From: Bradyrhizobium liaoningense
Lineage (GTDB): Bacteria > Pseudomonadota > Alphaproteobacteria > Rhizobiales > Xanthobacteraceae
Reading direction: 5' to 3'
Assembly: GCF_018130825.1 (NCBI RefSeq)
Contig: NZ_JAFCJS010000002.1
Span: 124,001-188,000, forward strand
DNA length: 64,000 bases
The notes below the pieces were generated by a model, which saw only the letters and a list, made by a program, of their open reading frames with translations, was not told where the DNA came from and ran no database searches. Below, piece after piece: positions 53,269 through 62,075 of the stretch (positions within the stretch are counted from its first letter, which is position 1; the number at the start of each line of letters is the position of its first letter). The position numbers were made by a program, and so were the translations under genes.

Positions 53269-54234
53269 TCAGATTTCGATCCTCTCCTCGGCGTGATGCC
53301 GGTGGTCGACGCTGATTGGCGGTCGGCCGGGACCCACGCCCGCTACCGCAAAGCGCATGAAATCCCGGAATGCCTTTGCGGCTTCCGACAGCTTGATGTC
53401 GCGGCGCCAGGCGAGACCGATGTCCATGGTCGGTATCTCGTCCTCGATCACCCGGGTCTCGATCCGCTGGCCTTCCAGCGACCAGGGCCGGTAGATCAGG
53501 TCCGAGAGGATTGCGATGCCCATTCCGCCGGCGACCATGGAGCGCACGGCCTCGACCGAAGACGTGCGGAAGATGGTCTTTGGCTCGAGTAAAGCGTTGT
53601 TCCAATAGCGCATGGAGGTGTGCTTGGCTTCGTCCACGGTGAGCATGACGTAGGGATAGGTCGCGACTTCGGCGAGGCGGACGTGCTCGGCGCGGGTGAG
53701 CGGATGATCGGGAGCGAGCCACAGGCGGCGGGGCGAGCGCAACAACGTTTCGCTACCGAGCATCGCGTTGTCGCGCAGGTTCGAGACCAGCATGACCGCG
53801 AGATCGAGAGCGCCATCGACAAGCGCACGTTCGAGGACGTCGCGCGGGGCCTCGAACAGCTCGACCGTGATGCCCGGGAAGCTCGCCTGAAAACGCATCT
53901 GGTGGCGAGGCAGGAAATAGCCGGACACGGTGTAGGTGACACCGATACGGACGGTCCCAAAGAGCGGGCCCGCGGACATGTGCGTGCTGCGGACCGCCTC
54001 GGCCACGGCTGCCAGTATCTGCCGGCCCTGGGACAGGAAGCGGCTGCCTTCCATGGTCACGGTGACGCCGTTGGGCGCGCGCTCGAGGAGGCGCGTGCAG
54101 ATGGTCGCTTCGAGTTGCTGAATCGCCGCCGTGACCGCGGATTGCGAGACGTTGAGCTCCATGGCCGCCTGGCTGATGCGGCCGGTTTCGGCCGCGGCGA
54201 CGAAATAGCGAATCTGTTTCAGTGAAACTGACAT
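53269..54234 (-). CDS. LysR-family regulator (paralogue of the one at 63669)
   Basis: A 321-residue LysR regulator. The helix-turn-helix is in residues 1-60 (GRISQAAMELNVSQSAVTAA), then the effector-binding domain from about residue 92 (GTVRIGVTYTVSGYFLP). It shares much of its length with the partial LysR gene at the right edge of the window (ETGR, NVSQSAVTA / NVTQSAVTA, NGVTVT / NGVTLT, YTVSGYFLP / YTIAGYFLP). It sits downstream of the Pxp operon and upstream of the AraC gene on the same strand, with a strong terminator hairpin in front of it, so it is transcribed separately. The open frame reaching 54417 crosses the promoter. Confidence 0.9.
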   Translation of the reverse strand: MSVSLKQIRYFVAAAETGRISQAAMELNVSQSAVTAAIQQLEATICTRLLERAPNGVTVTMEGSRFLSQGRQILAAVAEAVRSTHMSAGPLFGTVRIGVTYTVSGYFLPRHQMRFQASFPGITVELFEAPRDVLERALVDGALDLAVMLVSNLRDNAMLGSETLLRSPRRLWLAPDHPLTRAEHVRLAEVATYPYVMLTVDEAKHTSMRYWNNALLEPKTIFRTSSVEAVRSMVAGGMGIAILSDLIYRPWSLEGQRIETRVIEDEIPTMDIGLAWRRDIKLSEAAKAFRDFMRFAVAGVGPGRPPISVDHRHHAEERIEI

Positions 54235-54404
54235 CGCGGTTGATCCGATGTTTGCACAAGTCGTGCGCAGTTGAGCGTTGCTCCTCAGCCCAGTGACATC
54301 CGCTGCAACTCTCGTGCCGAGGTCGGAAAGATGACGGTCGCGCCACGTTAGATTTAGGGGTTGATCACGGACAGCCGCAGGTTTGAGGATCGCGCCATCC
54401 GCGG

Positions 54405-54432
54405 GCACCTCGGCCATAGTCGGCCGAGGTGC
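54405..54432. terminator. Strong hairpin after the Pxp operon
   Basis: GCACCTCGGCC (54405-54415) and GGCCGAGGTGC (54422-54432) form a perfect 11-base-pair stem with a six-base loop. It lies 27 bases beyond the PxpC stop and before the LysR gene, all on the minus strand, so it most likely ends the Pxp operon. No T-run follows. Confidence 0.65.
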
Positions 54433-54458
54433 GGCAAATGTCGTGCAATCTGCGCGGG

Positions 54459-55436
54459 TTACGTCAGCGCGTTGCGCAGCCTGCCAAGCAACTCCGCACG
54501 GCTCTTACGTGCTGCCAGGGCCTGATCCATCCCAACCTTGACGAACCGCACCGGCGTATTGGGCTGGAGCTGGCCGATGAGATCCATGTCCGCGGAGATG
54601 ACCGTACCGACCATGAAGTAGCCGCCGCCCGAGACCGCGTCGCGATGCAGCACGATGGGCTCGGTGCCGCCGGGAACCTGGATCGAACCGTAGGGATAGC
54701 AGGCGTCGGTGATGTTGGACGGATCGGAGCCGGCGCCGAATGGCGGCTCGCGCGGCACGAATTGAAGCGCCTTACCGCCCTTGAAGCGGTAGCCGATGCG
54801 ATCCGCCTCCGGTGCGACCTTCCACGTGTCAGCGAAGAAGTCGTCGCCGGCCGCCTCCGTAATGCGGTGCCAGTAGAGGCCCGGCATGACGCGCAGCTCT
54901 GTCGGCATCGCCGTTGGCTGGCCGCGCAGCTCACTCGCGACCACGCGTCCGTCCTTGACGGAGGCCGCAGCCTTGCCAACCGGCAGCTCGTCGCCGGCCT
55001 CGAGCTTGCGCCCCTTGAATCCACCGAGCGCGCCGAGCGCGTAAGTCGAGCGCGAGCCGAGGACGACCGGCACGTCGATGCCGCCGGCCACCGCGATATA
55101 GCCGCGCGCGCCCTGTTTGAGGAAATCGAAGGAGAGGACCTGGCCGCGTTTGACCTTGAAACTCGTCCAGGTTTCGCGCGGTTTGCCATCGAGCTTCGGC
55201 GGCAGTTGGGCGCCGGTGATCGCGACGGTCGCATCTTCGGTGAATTCGAGCTCCGGTCCCATGAAGACCGCTTCGAGGACGGCCGCACCTTCCTCGTTGC
55301 CAACAAGGAGATTGGCGGCGACGAGCGCGTGACGGTCCATGCCGCCAGAGAGGGGGATGCCGATGTGATAGTAGCCTGGACGCCCGAGGTCCTGGACGGT
55401 GGTCGCAAGACCCGGCTTCAAAACCTTAATGGCCAT
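54459..55436 (-). CDS. pxpC: PxpC-like biotin-dependent carboxyltransferase family subunit
   Basis: A 325-residue protein of the 5-oxoprolinase subunit C/urea carboxylase carboxyltransferase family (formerly allophanate hydrolase subunit 2-like). Signatures are IKVLKPGLATTVQDLGRPGY, GIPLSGGMDRHALVAANLLV, GYIAVAGGIDVP and SGGGYFMVGTVISADMD. With PxpB and PxpA it forms 5-oxoprolinase in other bacteria; its fold is that of a biotin carboxyltransferase. The start at 55436 overlaps the PxpB stop by 11 bases. Confidence 0.9.
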   Translation of the reverse strand: MAIKVLKPGLATTVQDLGRPGYYHIGIPLSGGMDRHALVAANLLVGNEEGAAVLEAVFMGPELEFTEDATVAITGAQLPPKLDGKPRETWTSFKVKRGQVLSFDFLKQGARGYIAVAGGIDVPVVLGSRSTYALGALGGFKGRKLEAGDELPVGKAAASVKDGRVVASELRGQPTAMPTELRVMPGLYWHRITEAAGDDFFADTWKVAPEADRIGYRFKGGKALQFVPREPPFGAGSDPSNITDACYPYGSIQVPGGTEPIVLHRDAVSGGGYFMVGTVISADMDLIGQLQPNTPVRFVKVGMDQALAARKSRAELLGRLRNALT

Positions 55437-56301
55437 GGAGAACTCCATCGAGCTTACGGTTGTAGGCATCAATGTCGCGGTTGAACTCGGTCAGCGAGAA
55501 CGAGACGTCGCGGATGACGGGCGCGAAGCGTCCGGCGTCGACATCGGCGACCGCCGCGTCATAGGCCGTTCGGTCGATCGGCTTCCATTTGACGATGTCG
55601 CCTGGCCGGAACAGACACATGAAGTCGCGCAAATAGCTGATCTTCTGGTTGGGGTCGTAGATCGGCATCGGCGTGATGCCGAACATCTGGTAGCCGCCCG
55701 CTCCGCGCACCGAGTAGATGCAGGAGAAGCATCCTCCATGACCGATGGTGAGCTTTGGCGTATCGGTGCGCGGGCGCAGGTATTTCGGCGCCTGGATCTG
55801 CCGCTGGCGTTCGACCATCTGGTAGAGGAAGGGCAGGCCGGCCACGAAGCCGACCATGGAGACGAACCAGGGGGCGCTGGAGTGCGCCTTGATGAAGGCG
55901 TCGACGCCGTCGAGGCCATTGATCTGCGCGGCGTATTCGAGATCGGTGCCGTTCGGATTCTGATGGCGTTCCCGGAAGCGCATCAGGGTCTCATGCGTCC
56001 AGGGATCGTTGTAGAGCACGGGGATTTCGATAATTCGCGTCTTGATCACCGGCTCGGACTTTTCGGACGCGGTGTCCAGCCGTTTCAATTCCGCGAGGAG
56101 ATCATCGGGCTTGATCTGATCGGGATCGAACTTGACCTGATAGGACGCGTTCGCCGGGCAGATCTCGGTCACGCCCTTGATCCTGGCGTCGCGCACTGCG
56201 TTGGTGATGAAGAGGCTCTTGAAGAAGGCCTCGAGCGACATTGCCTCGCCGACCTCGGCGAAGATATGCTCATCGCCGCCGAAGGAAAATCGAGTTTGCA
56301 T
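55426..56301 (-). CDS. pxpB: PxpB-like carboxyltransferase/5-oxoprolinase subunit
   Basis: A 291-residue homologue of 5-oxoprolinase subunit B (KipI-like), with an N-terminal extension of about 60 residues before the family core. The core has VLYNDPWTHETLM, VGFVAGLPFLYQM, GHGGCFSCIYSVRGAGGYQM (diverged from the usual GSVGIGGxQTGIYP) and ITPMPIYDPNQKISYLRDFM. The FVAGFPYL-like block is clear while the cap motif is atypical. AGGAGG precedes the start at 56301. It overlaps the PxpC gene and is next to the biotin carboxylase, as expected for a carboxyltransferase half. Confidence 0.85.
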   Translation of the reverse strand: MQTRFSFGGDEHIFAEVGEAMSLEAFFKSLFITNAVRDARIKGVTEICPANASYQVKFDPDQIKPDDLLAELKRLDTASEKSEPVIKTRIIEIPVLYNDPWTHETLMRFRERHQNPNGTDLEYAAQINGLDGVDAFIKAHSSAPWFVSMVGFVAGLPFLYQMVERQRQIQAPKYLRPRTDTPKLTIGHGGCFSCIYSVRGAGGYQMFGITPMPIYDPNQKISYLRDFMCLFRPGDIVKWKPIDRTAYDAAVADVDAGRFAPVIRDVSFSLTEFNRDIDAYNRKLDGVLHGH

Positions 56302-56344
56302 GGCTAGCAGCCTCCTGTTGTGGGCGGGGCGGATTTTCTCGCGT

Positions 56345-57745
56345 TCATAGGGTAGCTCTTGCGGCCGGTGACGCCTGGTCCGTGGCGAGGGTCGACGCAT
56401 GGAGCTCCAGCCACGGTTCGAGCCAGGCGGTATGGAATCGTCCGGCCTGCACGTCGGCGTTGCCGGCGAGCGCCTGATGCAGCGGTTTCGTCGTGGCGAG
56501 GCCTTCGACGCTGAGCTCGGCGAGCGCACGCGAGAGCTTTCGTATTGCGCTCGGCCGATCCTTGTCGTGCACGATCAGTTTGCCCAGCAGGCTGTCGTAG
56601 AATGGAGGCACGGTGTAGCCCTGATAGAGCATGCTATCGAAGCGCACGCCGTCGCCGCCAGGGATGCTGAGCGCGCTCACCGTGCCCGGGTTGGGCATGA
56701 AATTCCTGGCGGGATCCTCGGCATTGATGCGAACCTCGATCGAATGCCCGGTTACGCGCAGGTCGTCCTGGCGGATGCGCAGGGGCTCGCCGCCCGCAAT
56801 CCGGATCATCTCGCGAACGAGATCGATGCCCGTCACCATTTCGGTCACGGGATGCTCGACCTGGATGCGGGTATTCATCTCCAGAAAATAGAACTCGTGG
56901 GTCCTGTCGTCATAGAGATACTCGAGCGTCCCGGCGCCGCGATAATTGACCGCCCTGGCCAGCGCGACCGCAGACGCGCAGAGCTTTTCACGGATGGCCG
57001 GCGCCAGCGACGGTGAGGGAGCCTCTTCCCAGACCTTCTGGCGGCGGCGCTGCAACGAACATTCGCGCTCGAAGCAATGGATGACGTCGTATCCGTCGCC
57101 AAGCACCTGCACCTCGATGTGCCGCGCGCCTTCGATGAGTTTCTCGACATAGAGTCCGCCGTCACCGAAGGCCGCGAGCGCTTCGGCCTGCGCCTGCGGC
57201 ATCAGATGATTGAACTCGTCCGCCGACCGCGCAATGCGTATACCGCGCCCGCCGCCACCGGCGGCCGCCTTGATCATGACGGGAAAGCCGGTGGTCTCCA
57301 CCAATGCGAAGGCGGCTTCTGCCGACTCGAGGCGCCCCCGACTGCCGGGAACGGTTGGCACCCCGGCTGCAGCAGCGGCCTCACGTGCCGCGACCTTGTC
57401 GCCCATGAGCCGGATCGATTGTGCGGTCGGGCCGACGAAAGTCAGATGCGCCGCCTCGACGGTGGCCGCGAATTCGGCATTTTCCGCCAGAAAGCCATAG
57501 CCGGGATGGACAGCATCGGCCCCGGTGGTCTTGGCCGCGGCGAGGATGGTCGCCTGGTTGAGATAGGACTTGGATGCCTGTGGCGGACCGATTTCGATCG
57601 ACTCGTCAGCGAGCCTGACCGCGAGCGAGTCTTTGTCGGCCTTGCTGTAGACCTGAACGGTCGCAATGCCGAGCTCGCGCGCCGCGCGATTGATACGCAC
57701 GGCGATTTCGCCGCGATTGGCTATGAGCAGCTTCTTGATGGCCAT
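56345..57745 (-). CDS. accC: Biotin carboxylase (AccC-like)
   Basis: A 466-residue biotin carboxylase with KKLLIANRGEIAVRINRAAR at the N-terminus, HPGYGFLAENAEFA, the glycine-rich ATP loop KAAAGGGGRGIRIA, FLEMNTRIQVEHPVTEM and EVRINAEDPARNFMP. It carboxylates biotin on the carrier encoded just upstream using ATP and bicarbonate. Its gene sits between the carrier and PxpB, so it is probably dedicated to this operon and not to fatty acid synthesis. No strong ribosome binding site. Confidence 0.92.
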   Translation of the reverse strand: MAIKKLLIANRGEIAVRINRAARELGIATVQVYSKADKDSLAVRLADESIEIGPPQASKSYLNQATILAAAKTTGADAVHPGYGFLAENAEFAATVEAAHLTFVGPTAQSIRLMGDKVAAREAAAAAGVPTVPGSRGRLESAEAAFALVETTGFPVMIKAAAGGGGRGIRIARSADEFNHLMPQAQAEALAAFGDGGLYVEKLIEGARHIEVQVLGDGYDVIHCFERECSLQRRRQKVWEEAPSPSLAPAIREKLCASAVALARAVNYRGAGTLEYLYDDRTHEFYFLEMNTRIQVEHPVTEMVTGIDLVREMIRIAGGEPLRIRQDDLRVTGHSIEVRINAEDPARNFMPNPGTVSALSIPGGDGVRFDSMLYQGYTVPPFYDSLLGKLIVHDKDRPSAIRKLSRALAELSVEGLATTKPLHQALAGNADVQAGRFHTAWLEPWLELHASTLATDQASPAARATL

Positions 57746-57762
57746 GAAGGGAACGGGCGGTC

Positions 57763-58005
57763 TCAGACGTCGATTTCGGCGATGGGCTGGCCGGCCATCA
57801 CGGCTTCCTCGTTCTCAGCCAGGAACCGCAGGATCTTGCCGGTAATGCCGGCCTTCACCTCGTTGAATGACTTCATCACCTCGATGAGGCCGATCGTGTC
57901 GCCATCGGCGACGACGTCACCGTCGCTCTTGTAGTCGGGTTTGTCGGGCGCGGGTTTGCGGTAGAAGATGCCCGGAAGCGGCGAGAAGATTTGCTGTGTT
58001 GTCAT
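57763..58005 (-). CDS. accB: Biotin carboxyl carrier protein (AccB-like)
   Basis: An 80-residue biotinyl domain. The biotinylated lysine is K45 in LIEVMKSFNEV, and IFSPLPGIFYRKP and FLAENEEAVMAGQPIAEID are the flanking strands. It lacks the long N-terminal Ala/Pro-rich arm of housekeeping AccB, fitting a dedicated carrier. AGGAGG precedes the start six bases away. It lies 17 bases before the biotin carboxylase. Confidence 0.92.
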   Translation of the reverse strand: MTTQQIFSPLPGIFYRKPAPDKPDYKSDGDVVADGDTIGLIEVMKSFNEVKAGITGKILRFLAENEEAVMAGQPIAEIDV

Positions 58006-58048
58006 GGTGTCCTCCTGATGTCCGTGCTTGGGCTCTCGGTGCGCCGGC

Positions 58049-58777
58049 TCAGGGCGCGGTCAGATAGGGGCGGACCGCCTCGCGAACCGCCTCGGCGATG
58101 GCGACGGCGTTGGGGGTATCGGAGTGGATGCAGATTGAATCGGCGCCGACCACAATGTCGTTTCCTGCCACGGAGCGTGTCTTGCCTTCATTGACGGCTC
58201 TTGCGCAGCGGGAAGCCGCGTCGGTCGGATCCTTGGCCTCGTGCTCGCGCGTGATGATCAGGCTGCCGTCGGCATTGTAGTCGAGATCGGCGTAGTACTC
58301 GGCCACGAAGGTATGGCCACGCCGTTCGTAGACTTTCTGGTGCAGTGTGCCCTTCATGCCGAGCAATGGCACCTTATAGACGTCGGCAGCGTCCGCCACC
58401 GCCTCGGCGATCTCTTCGTTGCGTGAGGCCATCCCGTAGAGCGCACCATGCGGCTTGATGTGATTCAGCGCCATGTTCTCAGCATCCAGAAACGCCTTGA
58501 GTGCGCCGATCTGATAGAGCAGGCAATTGGCCAGCTCCTCACGGCTGATCTTCATTTCCCTGCGACCGAACCCCTGCAAGTCCGGCAGCGAGGGGTGCGC
58601 GCCGACCTTGACGCCGAACTCCTTGGCTAGCCGCACGGTCTTGCGCATGTGGTTGAAGTCCGAGGCATGAAAGCCGCACGCGACGTTCGCGACGTCGATG
58701 TGAGGCATCAGTGCCTTGTCGTCGCCCATCTTGTAGAGGCCGTAGGCCTCGCCCATGTCGCAGTTGATCACGACCAT
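58049..58777 (-). CDS. pxpA: PxpA-like LamB/YcsF family amidohydrolase subunit
   Basis: A 242-residue member of the LamB/YcsF family (5-oxoprolinase subunit A). NCDMGEAYGLYKMGDDKA, NVACGFHASDFNHMRKTV, KVGAHPSLPDLQGFGRREM and HIKPHGALYGM are the metal- and substrate-site blocks. The usual HAGDP is HASDF here, which may point to a substrate other than 5-oxoproline. It is the first enzyme gene after the importer in this operon. Confidence 0.9.
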   Translation of the reverse strand: MVVINCDMGEAYGLYKMGDDKALMPHIDVANVACGFHASDFNHMRKTVRLAKEFGVKVGAHPSLPDLQGFGRREMKISREELANCLLYQIGALKAFLDAENMALNHIKPHGALYGMASRNEEIAEAVADAADVYKVPLLGMKGTLHQKVYERRGHTFVAEYYADLDYNADGSLIITREHEAKDPTDAASRCARAVNEGKTRSVAGNDIVVGADSICIHSDTPNAVAIAEAVREAVRPYLTAP

Positions 58778-58861
58778 CTCCTAATTTCCTCCCAACAGCG
58801 CTTGCGTCGATCCGAGGTGAAACCTCCCGGGGGCTCGCCCCTCGGGAGGCGCGTTGTCGGC

Positions 58862-60049
58862 TTACTTGGACACCAGATAATCCAGCGGGATCTTTTCCGA
58901 GATCGTCCACTGATCGATTACGCGCGGCTTGCCGGCTTCCGTATCGACGATCAGGTAACGGCCCTGGTTCTGGTGGTGAATGTCCTTGGTGAACGTGCGC
59001 GGTCCGAACAGCGTCGGTTCGCTGGTCATCTTCTCGAGCTCGGCTACCACAGGCGCTGCCTCGGTCGACTTGGCGCGTTCGACCGCTTTGGCCCAGACGT
59101 CGATCAGGACATAGCCCGGATAGACATATTGGCTGGACGGATCACCGCCGGTGACTTCCTTATACTTCTTGTTGAACTCGTTGACCTTCGGGTTCGGATC
59201 GTCGCCGTAGACGGAGCCCTGCACGGGAACATAGAAGTTTGACAGGTCCGGCACGGCGTTCAGCCAATAGCTGCCGTCGACGCCGGATCCGTTGACGATC
59301 ATCGACTTGATGCCGGCGGCGCGGATCTGCTTGATGGCGGAGACGGCGCCCGGCATCATCGTGCAGAGCATGATTGCGTCGGGCTCCTTCGGCAGGCTCT
59401 TGATGCGCGTGATCTGCGAGGCGATCGAGGCGTCATCGTTCTTGAAGGTGTCGCTGCCGGCGAGCTTGGCTTCCTTCAGGCGTGGCAGCATCCAGTCGAA
59501 GCCGTCGCAGATTCCCTTGTTGTAGACGGTCCAGCTATCGAGCAGACGGTAAAAGGTACGTGCGTTCTTCTTTTCGTAGGCCCATTCCGCCATGGTTGCG
59601 CCCTGCACGGCCGCGAGCACCGACGCCGAGAACGAGAAGGGGCCCACGCCGGGAATGCCGGCCTTGATGGACTCAGCGCACAGGAAGAAGGAGACCTTTC
59701 CGGCGGCCTGTGCCTGGAGGGCCGCGGGCGCGCCGAAATCATAGTCACAGGAGACGATGACCAGGTCGGCGCCCTGGTCGAGCACGGCGAGGCCGGCCTT
59801 GGCGCCCTCGGCCTGATCGGTCTTGGTGTCGGCGAAGACGGGCTTGATCTTCTTGCCAAGCAGGCCGCCGGCCTTGTTGATCTCGTCGATCCGGATCAGC
59901 GCCGCATCCTGTGCCGGCTTGTCGTAGGCCTGCATGAAGCCGGATGCGGCCGTCGCGAATCCGACGACGATTTCGTTGGCCGCCTGGGCGGGGGTGAACC
60001 AGAGCGCGGATGCTCCGGCAAGAACGCCGAGTATTGATCTGAAACGCAT
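58862..60049 (-). CDS. Branched-chain amino acid-type ABC substrate-binding protein (importer E)
   Basis: A 395-residue periplasmic binding protein with a Sec signal peptide (ILGVLAGASALWFTPAQAAN). The mature part begins with EIVVGFATAASGFMQAYDKP. The paired EIVVG and GLLGKKIKPVFADTKTDQ blocks are those of the LivJ/LivK family. GAGGAG precedes the start. It lies between the permeases and PxpA, so it likely captures the compound processed by PxpABC and the biotin enzymes. Confidence 0.88.
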   Translation of the reverse strand: MRFRSILGVLAGASALWFTPAQAANEIVVGFATAASGFMQAYDKPAQDAALIRIDEINKAGGLLGKKIKPVFADTKTDQAEGAKAGLAVLDQGADLVIVSCDYDFGAPAALQAQAAGKVSFFLCAESIKAGIPGVGPFSFSASVLAAVQGATMAEWAYEKKNARTFYRLLDSWTVYNKGICDGFDWMLPRLKEAKLAGSDTFKNDDASIASQITRIKSLPKEPDAIMLCTMMPGAVSAIKQIRAAGIKSMIVNGSGVDGSYWLNAVPDLSNFYVPVQGSVYGDDPNPKVNEFNKKYKEVTGGDPSSQYVYPGYVLIDVWAKAVERAKSTEAAPVVAELEKMTSEPTLFGPRTFTKDIHHQNQGRYLIVDTEAGKPRVIDQWTISEKIPLDYLVSK

Positions 60050-60080
60050 GAGCCACTCCTCTAATTTGTGCGAAAGGACG

Positions 60081-61154
60081 TCAGTTCAGTTCCTTGAGGG
60101 CCGTCTGGGCGGGGCGCGCCAGGCGCCGCTGCAAGGGCCATCCGCGCCAGCGGAATTCCAGGTTGCGCGTCAATCCCGTCGGCAGGTACATCAAGATGGC
60201 GATCGTGACGATGCCGATCGCTATTTCCTGGACGCCGTTCGGAAGCGCAATCATGTGACCGCCGAAGCCGACGCCCTTCTCGAGGTTGCGGAACAGCTCG
60301 ATCAGCACCGACATCGCGACCACGCCGACGACCGCGCCGCTGAGGCTATACATGCCGCCGACCACCAGCATCGACAGGGTGATGAAGGTCGTTCGGAGAT
60401 AGAATGCGCCCGGATTGACGATGCTCAGGAAATGCGCGTAGAGCGCACCGGCAAGGCCGATGATGAACGCGCTGACGACGAAGGCGATCAGGCGTTCACG
60501 AACGATATCAATGCCGGAGGCGCTCGCCGCGATCGCTTCGTCACGTGTGGCACGCAGCGCCAGCCCCGAGCGCGAGATCGCATAGAGATAGGCGATTGCG
60601 ATGGCGACCGCCGCGCCGATCCATCCGGTCCAGACGTTCATAGTAGGGGGGATGCCGACGATCGAGCCTTGGCCACCGGTGACGGAATCCCAGTTCGAAT
60701 AGATGTTGTTGACGACACCGAGCAGACCGAAGGTCGCGATCGAGGCGGCAATGCCCGACAGGCGCATGATGATGCGCCCGACGATCAATGCGATCAGCGC
60801 CGCGAAGAGTCCGGAGATCGGTGTCGCGATCCACATCGGCAATTGCGTATGCAGCAGCCAGCCGGGAAGTCCCTTGAGCGTGATCGACTTCATCACCGGC
60901 GGGATGGTCAGCCACGCGGTCATGTAGGCGCCGAGGCACATGAAGCTGATGTGTCCGAACGACAGCAGGCCGGAATTGCCGACGAACACGTAGAGGCCGA
61001 CGACGATCATGATGTTGATGAACATCTCGACGATCGTGCGGTTGAAGGGCCGGCTGCCGAAATAATAGGTGAGGGCAGCCGCGACGAGCAGTGCCGCGAT
61101 CAGCACGATCGGCGTGACGATCGTTTGCCGGATGACGGAGGGCCGCTGCGACAT
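60081..61154 (-). CDS. livM: LivM-type ABC permease (importer E)
   Basis: A 357-residue permease. YVFVGNSGLLSFGHISFMCL is the LivM signature near residue 55, RDEAIAASASGIDI is the cytoplasmic EAA-like loop, and VVGGMYSLSGAVVGVVAM is the coupling block. A C-terminal basic tail follows (RWRGWPLQRRLARP). It begins three bases after the LivH stop. Confidence 0.9.
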   Translation of the reverse strand: MSQRPSVIRQTIVTPIVLIAALLVAAALTYYFGSRPFNRTIVEMFINIMIVVGLYVFVGNSGLLSFGHISFMCLGAYMTAWLTIPPVMKSITLKGLPGWLLHTQLPMWIATPISGLFAALIALIVGRIIMRLSGIAASIATFGLLGVVNNIYSNWDSVTGGQGSIVGIPPTMNVWTGWIGAAVAIAIAYLYAISRSGLALRATRDEAIAASASGIDIVRERLIAFVVSAFIIGLAGALYAHFLSIVNPGAFYLRTTFITLSMLVVGGMYSLSGAVVGVVAMSVLIELFRNLEKGVGFGGHMIALPNGVQEIAIGIVTIAILMYLPTGLTRNLEFRWRGWPLQRRLARPAQTALKELN

Positions 61155-61157
61155 CGA

Positions 61158-62072
61158 TCAGACTCTCTGCTTGGCGGATTTCGGCGCGAACAGGCCCTGC
61201 GGCCGCACCAGAAGGACGACGATGACCGCGCCGTAGACGAAGGCGTCGCGGAACACGCGCGCATCGTGCGGCAAGGTGGCCTGGAACACGACGCTCGCCG
61301 CACCGATCAGAAAGCCGGCGGCAACGGCGCCGGGAATGCTACCGAGGCCGCCGATCACGGTTGCGATGAACGCGATCAGCATCACGTTGGCGCCCATGCC
61401 GATGTCGGCGGTGCCGGAATTGGTGGCGAGGATCAGGCCGATCGCGGCTGCCAGCATGCCGCTGATGGCGAAGGCGAACAGTATCACCCCGTTGGCGCGG
61501 ACGCCGAGCATGCGCGCCATGGTGAAATTTTCGGCTGCTGCACGCATTTCCAGGCCATAGCGGGTGCGCTTCAGGAACAGCACCAGCGCGGCAAGAACGA
61601 TCAGCGTGATGACGATGGTCACGACCTGGAGTATCGGGATGTGGGCGCCCAGGAATTCGACCGGCAGGCCGAGGCTCGGCCACAGCGTGACCGATTTCGG
61701 CCGGCTCGAATACAGCATCAGCAGGAGGTGGCGGATGACGAAGCCGAGCGCGAATGACGCGATCATCATCGTCGCCGGATTGGCGTTGCGGAAGCGGCGG
61801 AAGACGATGAGCTCGGACAGAACCGACAGCGCAGCGCCGATCAGCAGCAGGAGCGGAATCAGCAGGTAGGACGGCAGTTGGCCGGCAAACACGATCGCCG
61901 CCGCATCGGTCGACGGCCACAGCATGGCGAACACGCAGAAGGCGATGAAGTCTCCATGCGCGAAGTTGACGAGCCGCATCACGCCGAAAATCAGCGCGAT
62001 GCCGAGCGCGCCGAGAGCATAGAGGCTGCCGAGGCTCAGCGCGTCGAAGACGACCTGGAGGACCGCTGTCAT
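61158..62072 (-). CDS. livH: LivH-type ABC permease (importer E)
   Basis: A 304-residue permease. VFDALSLGSLYALGALGIAL, FGVMRLVNFAHGDFIAF and VIGGLGSIPGAVAAGFLIG are the LivH signature blocks. It starts three bases after the LivF stop and is cotranscribed. Confidence 0.92.
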   Translation of the reverse strand: MTAVLQVVFDALSLGSLYALGALGIALIFGVMRLVNFAHGDFIAFCVFAMLWPSTDAAAIVFAGQLPSYLLIPLLLLIGAALSVLSELIVFRRFRNANPATMMIASFALGFVIRHLLLMLYSSRPKSVTLWPSLGLPVEFLGAHIPILQVVTIVITLIVLAALVLFLKRTRYGLEMRAAAENFTMARMLGVRANGVILFAFAISGMLAAAIGLILATNSGTADIGMGANVMLIAFIATVIGGLGSIPGAVAAGFLIGAASVVFQATLPHDARVFRDAFVYGAVIVVLLVRPQGLFAPKSAKQRV

Positions 62073-62075
62073 CTG

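Noticed and set aside
56345-58005. Housekeeping acetyl-CoA carboxylase biotin subunits
   Set aside because: The biotin carrier lacks the long N-terminal arm of usual AccB, and both genes are embedded between PxpA and PxpB in a catabolic operon.
59934-61757. A 607-codon open frame on the plus strand
   Set aside because: It lies antisense to the binding protein and both permeases of importer E and is composed of Asp/His/Arg/Gln-rich repeats typical of the reverse complement of membrane-protein codons in GC-rich DNA.
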